NCBI GenBank assembly: GCA_963739345.1
Contig: CAVUAA010000001.1
Coordinates: 62,001 to 126,000 of the forward strand
Length of the DNA: 64,000 nucleotides
Direction: 5' to 3'
DNA from: CAVUAA01 sp963739345
Lineage (GTDB): Bacteria > Chlamydiota > Chlamydiia > Chlamydiales > JAFEGQ01
Of the stretch, positions 8,936 to 16,807 are shown piece after piece. Position 1 is the first letter of the stretch. Every line of letters starts with the position of its first letter. The position numbers and the translations under genes are program-made. A model generated the notes under the pieces. That model saw only the letters and a list, made by a program, of their open reading frames with translations. It made no database searches and was not told the origin of the DNA.

Positions 8936-9979
8936 ATGGGCAGGCGAATCAAGAGACACTGGCTCCTCGTGGCCAGCCTCGTGCTGGCGACTCCAATCGT
9001 TACAAATCCCGCAGCGCTAATGGCAGAGCCAATCAAGCTCTTTCCAATTGACCAAGAAGAGAAGCCCGGCCGGTGTGACTCGGAACTCTATGCAGAGGCA
9101 ATCTACTGGGCGCCAAACCCACTTGAGTTCAACTACGCACAAGTAGGCGTCATTAGCCCACCGGGCATCTTTGAGTCCAATGCGGTCTTTGAGAATCTCA
9201 CCTCCGAACTGCTGGATACAGGCTATGACTGGGGTTTCCGGTTCGGCTATCGGATGAATCGCGGTCGCTGGTTTGCTAAGGCAGATGTTCTGTGGATTGA
9301 GATGGAGAGCTCCGACTCGACACGCAGGGCTCCCGGAGACAACTCTTTAGTGATCCCAACACTCCAATTTGATGCAGGTCAAGTGACCGGTTTTCAGGTG
9401 GCGGCAGCAAATTCGAATACACAGTATGAGAATGCCGGACTTCAAGTAGGCTATCGCGGCTGCGACACCTGCCGGGGCTATTGGGAAACTTATGCGGTCG
9501 TGGAAGCATTCTACTACCGGTTCCGAGCACGCGCTCGCGGGGTAGGAGACGCGACATTCGGTGTCGATCCGCAGACCGTGCCGATCTATGGCATCTTCAC
9601 GCAAGGGTTTGAGCAAGTTGGTCTGGGTCTTGGATCTGGACTTCGCTTCCGAGCCAATGTGGGTTGCGGCTTATCCTTTGGCGGCGATTTTGAATCGTTC
9701 GGTTCGGTCTCACGCGTTAAAGGGCTGCAGGAACAGAATAGCCTAACGCCTTTCAACGTTCCCCAAGGAGCTGCAGTTCCGGTCTACCAAGACCGGCGTG
9801 TACCTACGACATTTAACTCGCGCCAGTGTTTCGCTCTTGGCTTCAAGGGGCGAATCGCAGCTGAATATAGAAGGTGCTGCGCTTGCTATGAGTTCTCTGG
9901 TCGAATTGGCTACGAAATTCAAGCTGTCAAGATTGGCATCGTCGGCGGACCCTTTGTCGGGGGCGCCATCAACTTCTAG
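8936..9979 (+). CDS. MOMP-like outer membrane protein, cassette gene C (copy 1)
   Basis: A 347-aa exported protein. The signal peptide (HWLLVASLVLATPIV...) is followed by GRCDSELYAEAIYWAPN, the N-terminal strand found in Legionella_OMP/MOMP-like chlamydial barrels. GYDWGFRFGYRMNR, WIEMES and a C-terminal strand ending GGAINF (terminal Phe) support a beta-barrel. The start at 8936 follows AGAGGA; ORF-upstream ATGs (8882, 8906) lack a signal sequence at the right place. It is the close paralogue of 12477-13529. A perfect rho-independent terminator follows, ending the first cassette. Confidence 0.78.
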   Translation: MGRRIKRHWLLVASLVLATPIVTNPAALMAEPIKLFPIDQEEKPGRCDSELYAEAIYWAPNPLEFNYAQVGVISPPGIFESNAVFENLTSELLDTGYDWGFRFGYRMNRGRWFAKADVLWIEMESSDSTRRAPGDNSLVIPTLQFDAGQVTGFQVAAANSNTQYENAGLQVGYRGCDTCRGYWETYAVVEAFYYRFRARARGVGDATFGVDPQTVPIYGIFTQGFEQVGLGLGSGLRFRANVGCGLSFGGDFESFGSVSRVKGLQEQNSLTPFNVPQGAAVPVYQDRRVPTTFNSRQCFALGFKGRIAAEYRRCCACYEFSGRIGYEIQAVKIGIVGGPFVGGAINF

Positions 9980-10002
9980 GTCTTCAGCCAAAGCTTCTGG
10001 CT

Positions 10003-10036
10003 ACCGCGGACCCTCGGGTCCGCGGTTTTTCTTTTT
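10003..10036 (+). terminator. Strong rho-independent terminator between the two OMP cassettes
   Basis: ACCGCGGACCC and GGGTCCGCGGT are perfect 11-bp arms around a 2-base loop and run straight into TTTTTCTTTTT. It lies just after the copy 1 gene C stop. Confidence 0.85.
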
Positions 10037-10056
10037 CAGCGATAATGCAATTTCTT

Positions 10057-10064
10057 GCTATAAT
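10057..10064 (+). promoter_or_regulatory. Extended -10 promoter of second OMP cassette
   Basis: TGCTATAAT (TGn plus TATAAT, 10057-10064) lies 48 bp upstream of the copy 2 gene A ATG, directly after the terminator. No good -35 is visible at 17 bp, as expected for an extended -10 type. Confidence 0.5.
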
Positions 10065-10111
10065 ATGACCAAAATCTATAAACTTCTCCAGCTAGTACCT
10101 GGAGAGATAAT

Positions 10112-11215
10112 ATGTTCCGAACAGCAAGCCGAGTGCTTCTGATTGTCGCCCTACCGGTTATTTCTCTATGGGGTGCATCTGACGGCTGCTTCAACTTTAA
10201 GCGCGATTACTTCGACCCTCTGGTGAAGGTCTACGCGTCTGGAAATTACTACGCAGAAGCTGACCTTCTCTACTGGACGCACAGTGACTGTGACTACGAC
10301 TATGCCCTTCTCGTCGACGCCATACTTCAAACCCCACCATCAGCCATTCCGCCGGCAATTACAGCTAACACCGACCGCGGGACAAAGCAGTTTGTCAGAC
10401 CCGGATATGGGCCGGGTATCAGACTCCATATCGGTTTCAGAAACGACCCGTGCACTTCACAGGATCTCAGCTATACCTGGATAGAGATCAAAAGCAGCAG
10501 CGTAACGAAGCTCGACACTAACAGTACATTTCAGCCGTTTGAACGCTCGGTTATTATTTCTAATTCTTTTGATGGTGAGCCCAACAAGATCACCGGGCAA
10601 GTGATCAGCCGATACCAACGGCTTAATCTCGAGGTTTTGACTGCTTTTCAGTTAGGGGACTGGGGAGAATTTGTCGCGGGGGGCGAATACATGTGGGTCA
10701 GCATCACACACTACCAAAATAGTTCCGCCGTCCTCCCCTCCCTCCCTCCAGGGAGCCTCCGTCCAGAGGTTAGCAAGAAGTACACGTTCTCTGGAGGCGG
10801 AATTGGATACCAGCTCGGCTTCCGCTATAGGCTTGGAGAGTGTGGCCTTCACATGGTCGGACGGTCGGCACTAATCGGACTGATCGGTAGGCAACGGGCC
10901 ACTCGCAGCGGAGTCTCCACGCTACCCAATCTTCTCGTAGTTCCTTCTACCGCATTCGCATTCAATGAGGCGGTCACTGTCCCAGGACGGACCATTCTCC
11001 TCCCGGGTTTTGAGGCTATGGCTGGCATTGGATATGTCCATGATTCCAAATGCTATACTGTACGTATTACAGTCTCCTATGAAATTCACCAATATGTCAG
11101 TGCCCTCTCTACTCGCATCGCTTCAACTGATTTACTTCCCCCCATTGGGGAAAACCCGCTATTTGGATCGATTTCGTACGGTGGCCCGGCGCTCTCATTG
11201 GAGGTCAGCTATTGA
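10112..11215 (+). CDS. MOMP-like/Lpg1974-type outer membrane protein, cassette gene A (copy 2)
   Basis: A 367-aa exported protein paralogous to the gene at 6611. Both share VYxxxxYYxxADxLYWTHSDCDY, an ILQTP-containing loop, a PGYxPGxRxxIGF strand, KITGxxxSRYQR, VPGRT, and a C-terminus SYGGPxLxxEVxY. The N-terminal signal is RVLLIVALPVISLWG. The SD GGAGAG sits just before the ATG and the extended -10 promoter just upstream. The large divergence between the copies implies an old duplication. The terminal Tyr fits beta-barrel insertion by the BAM machinery. Confidence 0.8.
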   Translation: MFRTASRVLLIVALPVISLWGASDGCFNFKRDYFDPLVKVYASGNYYAEADLLYWTHSDCDYDYALLVDAILQTPPSAIPPAITANTDRGTKQFVRPGYGPGIRLHIGFRNDPCTSQDLSYTWIEIKSSSVTKLDTNSTFQPFERSVIISNSFDGEPNKITGQVISRYQRLNLEVLTAFQLGDWGEFVAGGEYMWVSITHYQNSSAVLPSLPPGSLRPEVSKKYTFSGGGIGYQLGFRYRLGECGLHMVGRSALIGLIGRQRATRSGVSTLPNLLVVPSTAFAFNEAVTVPGRTILLPGFEAMAGIGYVHDSKCYTVRITVSYEIHQYVSALSTRIASTDLLPPIGENPLFGSISYGGPALSLEVSY

Positions 11216-11328
11216 AAGGACAAAAGGTTCCCTCATTGCGTATCTCTGTTAATCCGGGTACCGACCTATCCCCTGATCGCATGCACCGTCGTTTTTCGTT
11301 GAGGACAGGTGGTGCCGAGAATGCCGAT

Positions 11329-12477
11329 ATGAGGCGCAATATCATTTGCAAGCCCCGCAAAGTCAGAGGCAAATGGGCCACGGGTGCCGCGATTGCGGAA
11401 AGGTGGCGACTTGGGATACTTAGCATCGCACTCCTTCTAGCGACAACGGGTGCGGACGGGCAAGCAGTAGGATCGCCTACCAGCGGTCGAGGTGGTGGGA
11501 CAACCCCTTGGTATGGACAGGTGTACGCAGGAGCTGGTGCGTTGTGGTATCGACAGGGGGATAACGATTCGCTCTATGCTGTTGCTGGTGCCACTGATAT
11601 CAACTTCCCCATCCCAGGGGACTACAGTAAACTCAACGAACAGTACATTAGGGCACTGGGTGCTTGGGGTTACAAGGTTTTTGTCGGATTTGACAAGGAA
11701 TGGATCGATGTGTCCGTCTCATATAAGTGGTGGGAAGGGAATGCAGCTGCTTCTGTTCAACGGCCGCCGGCGCCCGACGGCTTTCTCTATGTCCCCGGTA
11801 CGGCCGGAGACTGGGAGCAGATCAGCGCCACCCAACGCACCCGCTATCAGGTTGGCTCCATCTGGGTCGGAGTCCCGGTAGGCACCGCTTGTGGACTCGT
11901 CACCTCGATCCACTGCATGGCTCGCGTCATTGACCTTGACCAACGGGTTCGGATTGATGCTGCTAATCCCACCTTTCCCCCTGGCGCCGCTGCTAACACA
12001 GTGGGACGCGGACTGGCACGCTCTCGCTTTCAAGGTGGAGGCGTCGGTTTTGGGCTGAGTCAAGAAGGGGAGCTTCCTTTTAAGCACTGGACGACGGGCG
12101 GCTATTTTTGTTTTCTCGGCATTATCGGCAATTCATCCATGAGTATCTCACAGTTTCGCATCATCCCCCTCGCTAATAATGTCACGCCGGGACAGGATCT
12201 GACCCTAAGGCTCACGCAGCAACGCTACTGGGTCCCCGCTCTTGAGGCGGCGACCTTTTTTTCTTATACGTATGCTTGTGGCGATGTCGAAATCAAGGTG
12301 CGCTTTGGATACGAATGGAATATCTATTTCAATGCGCTCTACGAGACTCCTGCTGAAAACTTCACCGCCCGCGGTCGGCCAGTCTCGGAATCACAAGGGG
12401 CAAATGTGCTACGGGACACTTCCCATAAGCTTGTGGCGTTCGGCGGACCCACCATTTTTGTGGGGGCAATCTACTGA
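11329..12477 (+). CDS. Outer membrane protein, cassette gene B (copy 2)
   Basis: A 382-aa exported protein, paralogue of 7785-8882. Shared features are LNEQYIRALGAWGYKVFV, GFDKEWI, SRFQGGGVGFGLSQ, PGQDLTLRL, YFNALYE and the C-terminal GGPTIFVGAIY. A hydrophobic stretch (LGILSIALLLATTGADG) serves as signal peptide but begins about 28 residues in, so the true start is uncertain: ATG 11329 is my choice, and ATG 11281 or an even earlier start is possible in the same frame. Unlike copy 1, its N-terminus lacks the cysteine cluster. The stop overlaps the gene C ATG (TGATG), indicating translational coupling. Confidence 0.72.
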   Translation: MRRNIICKPRKVRGKWATGAAIAERWRLGILSIALLLATTGADGQAVGSPTSGRGGGTTPWYGQVYAGAGALWYRQGDNDSLYAVAGATDINFPIPGDYSKLNEQYIRALGAWGYKVFVGFDKEWIDVSVSYKWWEGNAAASVQRPPAPDGFLYVPGTAGDWEQISATQRTRYQVGSIWVGVPVGTACGLVTSIHCMARVIDLDQRVRIDAANPTFPPGAAANTVGRGLARSRFQGGGVGFGLSQEGELPFKHWTTGGYFCFLGIIGNSSMSISQFRIIPLANNVTPGQDLTLRLTQQRYWVPALEAATFFSYTYACGDVEIKVRFGYEWNIYFNALYETPAENFTARGRPVSESQGANVLRDTSHKLVAFGGPTIFVGAIY

Positions 12478-13529
12478 TGTTCATGACAAACCAAAGCAAA
12501 GGCAGAGCGAATAGGTGGGTTGGTGTTCTCATTGCCTTCCTCATTCTGACCGCTCCCTACCTGTCGGCTCAACATTTCATCCACTATCCAGTCGACGAGG
12601 TGCAGCTGCCACGCCGATGCGATTCAGAGGTGTTTGGTGAGGCCCTATTTTGGGCGCCTAGTCCGACCGAGTTTCACTATGCCAACGTCGGTAGCATCGA
12701 GCCAACGACCCTCTTCGAGCGTAACGCGGTCCGCGAAAATTTTATCGGACAGGTCCTCGATCCAGGCTATGACTGGGGATTTCGGGTGGGTTACCGGATG
12801 AATAGATCGAGCTGGTTTTTTCGGACGGAATTCCTCTGGATTCAGATGGAAAGTGAGGCATTCACCGAACGCCCGCCGGGCGACAACATCCTTACTCTTC
12901 CGTCGCTCCCATTTGAAGCGGATCAGGCAATCGGATTCCAAACTGCGTTTGCTAATTCAGATACGCAGTACCAAAACACCTTGTTCCAAGTGGGGATGGT
13001 GGGGACGCACATCTGCAGAGGTTTTTACGAGACATTTGTTGGTGCGGAAACAATCTACTACCGCTCCCGCGTTCGGGTGCGTGCACAAGGAGAGGTCACA
13101 TTTCCCGGCGGTCCTGCCGAACCCCTTCCCATTCGGGCCATCTATTCACAACAGGCAGAAATGGTCGGCATGGGCCTTGGCGCGGGTTTAAGGGGGCTGG
13201 CATACCTCGGGTGCGGGTTTAGCATGGGCGGCTTCGTCGAAGCAAACGCCACTGTCTCCCGCATAAGGGTCTTGTTTAATCCAAGTTCCCTCACTCAGGC
13301 GGCCAACTTTGCTGGTACACCACCCCCCAACTTCTATCAAGACATCCGAAGCCCCAGGCTCGAGAATCTCCATCCCTGCTTCTCCTTATCCTTTAAAGGA
13401 CGAGTCAACGTCCAATACTCCCGGTGTATTGGCTGCCACCGCTTCGACGGCCAGGTAGGCTTTGAAATCCATTCCTACAAAATTGGTCTTATCGGCGGTC
13501 CCCTTATTAGCTTTAGCATTCACTTCTAA
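12477..13529 (+). CDS. MOMP-like outer membrane protein, cassette gene C (copy 2)
   Basis: A 350-aa exported protein, paralogue of 8936-9979. Conserved blocks are RRCDSEVFGEALFWAPSPTEF, GYDWGFRVGYRMNR, WIQMES, RPPGDN, CRGFYETFVGAE and the terminal strand ending SFSIHF. The signal peptide is VGVLIAFLILTAPYLSA. The ATG overlaps the preceding stop (TGATG); a second ATG six bases on is also possible. The stop codon abuts a 193-bp palindrome that probably ends the transcript. Confidence 0.78.
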   Translation: MFMTNQSKGRANRWVGVLIAFLILTAPYLSAQHFIHYPVDEVQLPRRCDSEVFGEALFWAPSPTEFHYANVGSIEPTTLFERNAVRENFIGQVLDPGYDWGFRVGYRMNRSSWFFRTEFLWIQMESEAFTERPPGDNILTLPSLPFEADQAIGFQTAFANSDTQYQNTLFQVGMVGTHICRGFYETFVGAETIYYRSRVRVRAQGEVTFPGGPAEPLPIRAIYSQQAEMVGMGLGAGLRGLAYLGCGFSMGGFVEANATVSRIRVLFNPSSLTQAANFAGTPPPNFYQDIRSPRLENLHPCFSLSFKGRVNVQYSRCIGCHRFDGQVGFEIHSYKIGLIGGPLISFSIHF

Positions 13530-13722
13530 GACCCAGTTTGCTACCCAATGGCGTCAACTTAAGGGATTGGTAGTTGATGCCGCACGGGTCTGGCCTGATC
13601 AAAGTGTCAACTCACCGCAGGGGATGTTGTCACTTTGTCAGGCCAGACCCGTCCTTGCTCTGGCTTGCTTATTGCTTAACTGGACCCCATTGGGTAGCAA
13701 ATCAACGATCTTAAACTGGGTC
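13530..13722. repeat. 193-bp palindromic element between convergent OMP and lepB genes
   Basis: The outer arms are GACCCAGTTT...AAACTGGGTC. Next inside, TTTGCTACCCAATGG is matched by CCATTGGGTAGCAAA with an offset. An inner pair ACGGGTCTGGCCTGA and TCAGGCCAGACCCGT, plus CAAAGTG/CACTTTG, forms a second strong stem. It starts directly after the gene C stop codon and ends about 24 bp from the lepB stop, so it probably acts as a bidirectional terminator. It is much longer than a normal terminator and looks like a mobile palindromic unit. Confidence 0.7.
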
Positions 13723-13745
13723 GAAGCGCAAGGTTGAATTGATAG

Positions 13746-15590
13746 CTAGAGGTTGCGGAGGCGGCGGTGGCGCCAGGTGTAGTAGCCGATGGCAAAGAGG
13801 ATGGCGATGGCCCAGACAATGAGGCGGGCTCCGTTGTACCAGGGATAGGAGGGCTGCGAGAGTGTGCCCCAACGGGGGCCAGGAGGCCAGATGAGGAGGC
13901 CGGGGGTGCCGCGAATATTCTCCTCGGGGACAAAGCCAAAGATACGGGAGTCACCAGAGGCGGCAGCATTATCGCCAAGGGCTAGGTACGATTCGGGAGG
14001 AAGGTGGAGGCCGAAGGTGCGAATGAAATCGGCAGAGGGCGGGGGGCCGTAGTCTTTGAAGGGGAGGTAGGGGCGGGAGGGGGTGGAGCGAGAGGCCCGC
14101 TTCTCTTCATTAGCTAGGAAGGCAATCAGTGTCGGATCATCGGGCTGCAGAATAGGACCGCCCATCGTAAAGAGGGCCCCTTCGCGAAAATAAGCATAGC
14201 GGGCGGGGAAGGCGGCCTGGTTGCGGCTTGTGGGAGTGTAGTGGGTGGAGAACTCGATGCCGAGGTTGTAGAGGCGTTGGATGTTTTTGGGTGTGCGGGC
14301 GAGGAGGGGATGGTCGGCGGGCAGTAGGGTTAGGATGCCGCCAAAGTCGACGGAGTACCCTTTTCCATAGTAGAACTCGTAGCGGCCGTTGGGCACATCG
14401 GCGAAGTGGGGACGGTAGGGGCTGGTGCGGTAAGGGGCGTTTTTGATTCTGTCTGCAAAGGCGCGGCCATCTTCGACGATGAAGCGGGTGGTGTAGAGGG
14501 TGTCCATGAGGGCGTCGAGGTGCTGCCCGGAGAGAGGAACTAATGACACCTGTGGAGTGAGGGTGGGACGGGAGTGGAAAAGCTGCGGTTTGGGATAGGA
14601 GAGGCTGGGGTGGTGGCGGAGCTCGAGGTAGAGGGGGGCTTCATCGAGGTCGTCGAGGGGGGCCTCTGAGTAGGCGGCCACCTGAGTCGAGGTGAGGAGG
14701 CGGCCGGTGGCGATGTTGCGCATGCCGTAGAGGTCGCTGTAGGTGTGGATCGCTTTGTCATTGGCTTCAAAGGGCTGGTCGGGGATCCAGGTGTCTCCGT
14801 TGAAGACGTCGCCGCGAAGCTTGCCCCCTTGGAGGGAGAGGCGGCCGGCGGGGAGATTGAATTGCTTGAAGATGGTCTCTTTGCGACTCGCCTCCACCTT
14901 ACCATCCCAGGTGATGAAGGGGAGGTGGTCGATCCCTTGGAGATAGGGGGCGTCGCGGAGAATGGGGAGGTCGTTGCCGTCGGCGTCGATGCCGTAGATC
15001 TGTCCCCCATAGAAGTAGATGGTGTCACCGGGGCGAGCCATCACCCGTTTAATTAGTCTACGTTTGCTTGGAAAACCGAAGTAGGTTGTATCTTGATCGG
15101 GAATATCCATGTCTTCTGAGGTGAAGATGAAGACGCCGGTCCGCAAGACGCGGTTGGGGTTAAACATGAAGTGAGCGGGGGTCATGGGAATATTGAGGCC
15201 AAAGGTGGTCTTGCGGACGAGGAGGCGGTCAAACTCTTCATAGGTGGGGCGCATGGAGCCGGAAGGGATCTCCATAGGCTCAAACCACATCTGCCGGATG
15301 ACGGTGGCAACGACGACGGCGAGGACGACGGCGACAACAATCTCGCGGACGACGTCCCACGTTTTCTTGGGAAAGAGGTGGTGGGCTGACTCTTCGGCTT
15401 CAAGGGCAAGACGGTGGGCGTTGTCGCGCTCTTTAGCCCGGATGGCGTCCCGTAGCGCACGGAGCTGGCCGCGGAAACTCTCTTGCTGCTCTGCACTTAA
15501 CCGCTTCCGCTTGCGGCGGAAGACCGTGTAGAGCGTATGGAGGATTTTGTCCGCCTTGCGCAGTGAGAGTTTTCGATTTTTTCCAAACAT
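13746..15590 (-). CDS. lepB: Signal peptidase I (large chlamydial type)
   Basis: A 614-aa serine/lysine protease (family S26) that cleaves signal peptides at the membrane. An N-terminal basic, charged segment precedes the transmembrane segment at about 84-98 (IVVAVVLAVVVATVI). Catalytic Ser112 lies in IPSGSMRPTY and Lys181 in RLIKRVMARPGDT. The box E motif ALGDNAAASGDSR is about 300 residues later, so the protein has the long insertion known from chlamydial LepB. A second hydrophobic segment lies at the C-terminus. I start at MFGKNRK because upstream codons (to 15671) are promoter-like sequence. The many exported proteins in this window are its likely substrates. Confidence 0.9.
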   Translation of the reverse strand: MFGKNRKLSLRKADKILHTLYTVFRRKRKRLSAEQQESFRGQLRALRDAIRAKERDNAHRLALEAEESAHHLFPKKTWDVVREIVVAVVLAVVVATVIRQMWFEPMEIPSGSMRPTYEEFDRLLVRKTTFGLNIPMTPAHFMFNPNRVLRTGVFIFTSEDMDIPDQDTTYFGFPSKRRLIKRVMARPGDTIYFYGGQIYGIDADGNDLPILRDAPYLQGIDHLPFITWDGKVEASRKETIFKQFNLPAGRLSLQGGKLRGDVFNGDTWIPDQPFEANDKAIHTYSDLYGMRNIATGRLLTSTQVAAYSEAPLDDLDEAPLYLELRHHPSLSYPKPQLFHSRPTLTPQVSLVPLSGQHLDALMDTLYTTRFIVEDGRAFADRIKNAPYRTSPYRPHFADVPNGRYEFYYGKGYSVDFGGILTLLPADHPLLARTPKNIQRLYNLGIEFSTHYTPTSRNQAAFPARYAYFREGALFTMGGPILQPDDPTLIAFLANEEKRASRSTPSRPYLPFKDYGPPPSADFIRTFGLHLPPESYLALGDNAAASGDSRIFGFVPEENIRGTPGLLIWPPGPRWGTLSQPSYPWYNGARLIVWAIAILFAIGYYTWRHRRLRNL

Positions 15591-15786
15591 GAGGCGACAG
15601 TCTACACGAGCAAGTTGTGATAAGCAAGCGGTGTGGAAAACATGTCGACAACTTGTCAATTGTGTCGACAACCTTGCTAGACTCTAGGGTAGAAGGCGTT
15701 GCAAGTGATTGACTGTTAGTTAGATGGCCGAATGTACGCGATCGTTTCCCGTCTTCTGTTCTGCTGCGGGAATTGTTGATAAAGCG
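15591..15786. promoter_or_regulatory. lepB upstream region with repeated GTCGACAAC
   Basis: TGTCGACAAC occurs twice (near 15644 and 15663) on either side of TTGTCAATTG, upstream of the lepB start. It may be an operator or promoter-embedded repeat. The rest of this spacer, up to the next minus-strand gene end at 15787, shows no gene. Confidence 0.25.
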
Positions 15787-16470
15787 TCAAGACGGGAAGT
15801 GGCGTGGGGAGGAGAGGCCGTGGCCGGAGTCGACGACGCGGACTCGCTGGTCGACGGGGAGGGGGCTGATCTCTACCCAGTAGGGAAAGTGGCCGGGCCA
15901 GACGCCCTGTTTAGCAGGGAGGTAGACGAGGATCTGTTTGCCGGCGAGGATGGAGCCATCGCGGGGCCAGGTGGCGGTATAGGCGTTGAAGGGGATGTCG
16001 CGGGTGGAGCGCCCTTCAAAACAGAGGGGGGGATTCCAGATGGCGTGGCCGTTGCCGGTTCGTTTTCGCTGCGCAGGGGGGACAGGTTGGAACTGGAGAG
16101 TGAGAAGGGTGGTGAGGAAAGCGTCATTTTGGGTGGAGGCGATCCACCCTTTGCGGGAGAAGGAGTAGGTGTCGCTCACCCGCCGGTTTTGGGTGTCGAT
16201 AGTGTAGGTGAGCCAGCTGCTATGGCCGGGGGCGCCGCGGGTGACCCACTGGTTCCACGGGATGCCGGGGCCACCTCCTCTCTTGCGAGGGACGGAGATC
16301 TCTTCAAAGGTGACGGAGTGTTCGGTCACTTCGCGGACGAGAAGGAGGGTGTAGGTGCGGTTTTGGTAGGTGACGAGATAGTCGCCGGTCTCGGCGCCAG
16401 CCACCTGCTCAATGAGAGTGAGGGCGGAGAGGGGAGCGAGAAACAGGAGAAGGGCAATCAACCAGCGCAT
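15787..16470 (-). CDS. Exported protein of unknown function
   Basis: A 227-aa protein beginning MRWLIALLLFLAPLSA, a clear Sec signal peptide, so it is periplasmic or surface-exposed. The mature part is mixed and rich in Trp, Pro and Thr (GIPWNQWVTRGAPGHSSW, IWNPPLCFEGR). It has one cysteine and no further membrane segments. I do not recognise the family; similar single-copy exported proteins are common in chlamydiae. Its start overlaps the end of the upstream 101-aa gene by 13 bp, so both are probably co-transcribed on the minus strand. Confidence 0.65.
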   Translation of the reverse strand: MRWLIALLLFLAPLSALTLIEQVAGAETGDYLVTYQNRTYTLLLVREVTEHSVTFEEISVPRKRGGGPGIPWNQWVTRGAPGHSSWLTYTIDTQNRRVSDTYSFSRKGWIASTQNDAFLTTLLTLQFQPVPPAQRKRTGNGHAIWNPPLCFEGRSTRDIPFNAYTATWPRDGSILAGKQILVYLPAKQGVWPGHFPYWVEISPLPVDQRVRVVDSGHGLSSPRHFPS

Positions 16471-16763
16471 GGTTCATAGGATACTCCTTTTTCTCCCTCT
16501 CTTACAATAGCTTCGCGAACGGCGCGCAGTTTTTGGAGGCGGCAGCAAATTTTCTGGGCCGTTCGCTGCTTGCGACAAGCCCGCCTGCGCAGAGCTCGAA
16601 CGTCGACCTCCATCCCTCGCTTCCAGTAGAGGTAGTCGGCGTCCTGATTGAGGGAGTGGACCTGTTGCATGAGGGAGGTGTATCGCTTTTCTAAGCAGCA
16701 GATTTCCCGATCAATCTGGGTCAGTGGGAGAGAACAGAGGATGAGGGCCAATAAAAGGTGCAT
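16458..16763 (-). CDS. Small exported Cys/Arg-rich protein of unknown function
   Basis: A 101-aa protein with a short hydrophobic N-terminus (MHLLLALILCSLPLTQ), then a charged helical region with many Arg, Lys, Gln and repeated cysteines (EICCLEKRY, KICCRLQKL) that could form a coiled coil. I know of no family. The overlap with the following gene (227-aa exported protein) suggests they act together in the envelope. It is divergent from the OPT transporter. Confidence 0.55.
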   Translation of the reverse strand: MHLLLALILCSLPLTQIDREICCLEKRYTSLMQQVHSLNQDADYLYWKRGMEVDVRALRRRACRKQRTAQKICCRLQKLRAVREAIVREGEKGVSYEPCAG

Positions 16764-16807
16764 CTTTCCAGTTGAACGGTTTCGGATTTTAATTCAATAT
16801 TGAACCC

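Noticed and set aside
15724..16479. 251-aa Gly-rich ORF opposite the exported protein gene
   Set aside because: Antisense shadow; the minus strand has a signal peptide, coupled neighbours and normal composition.
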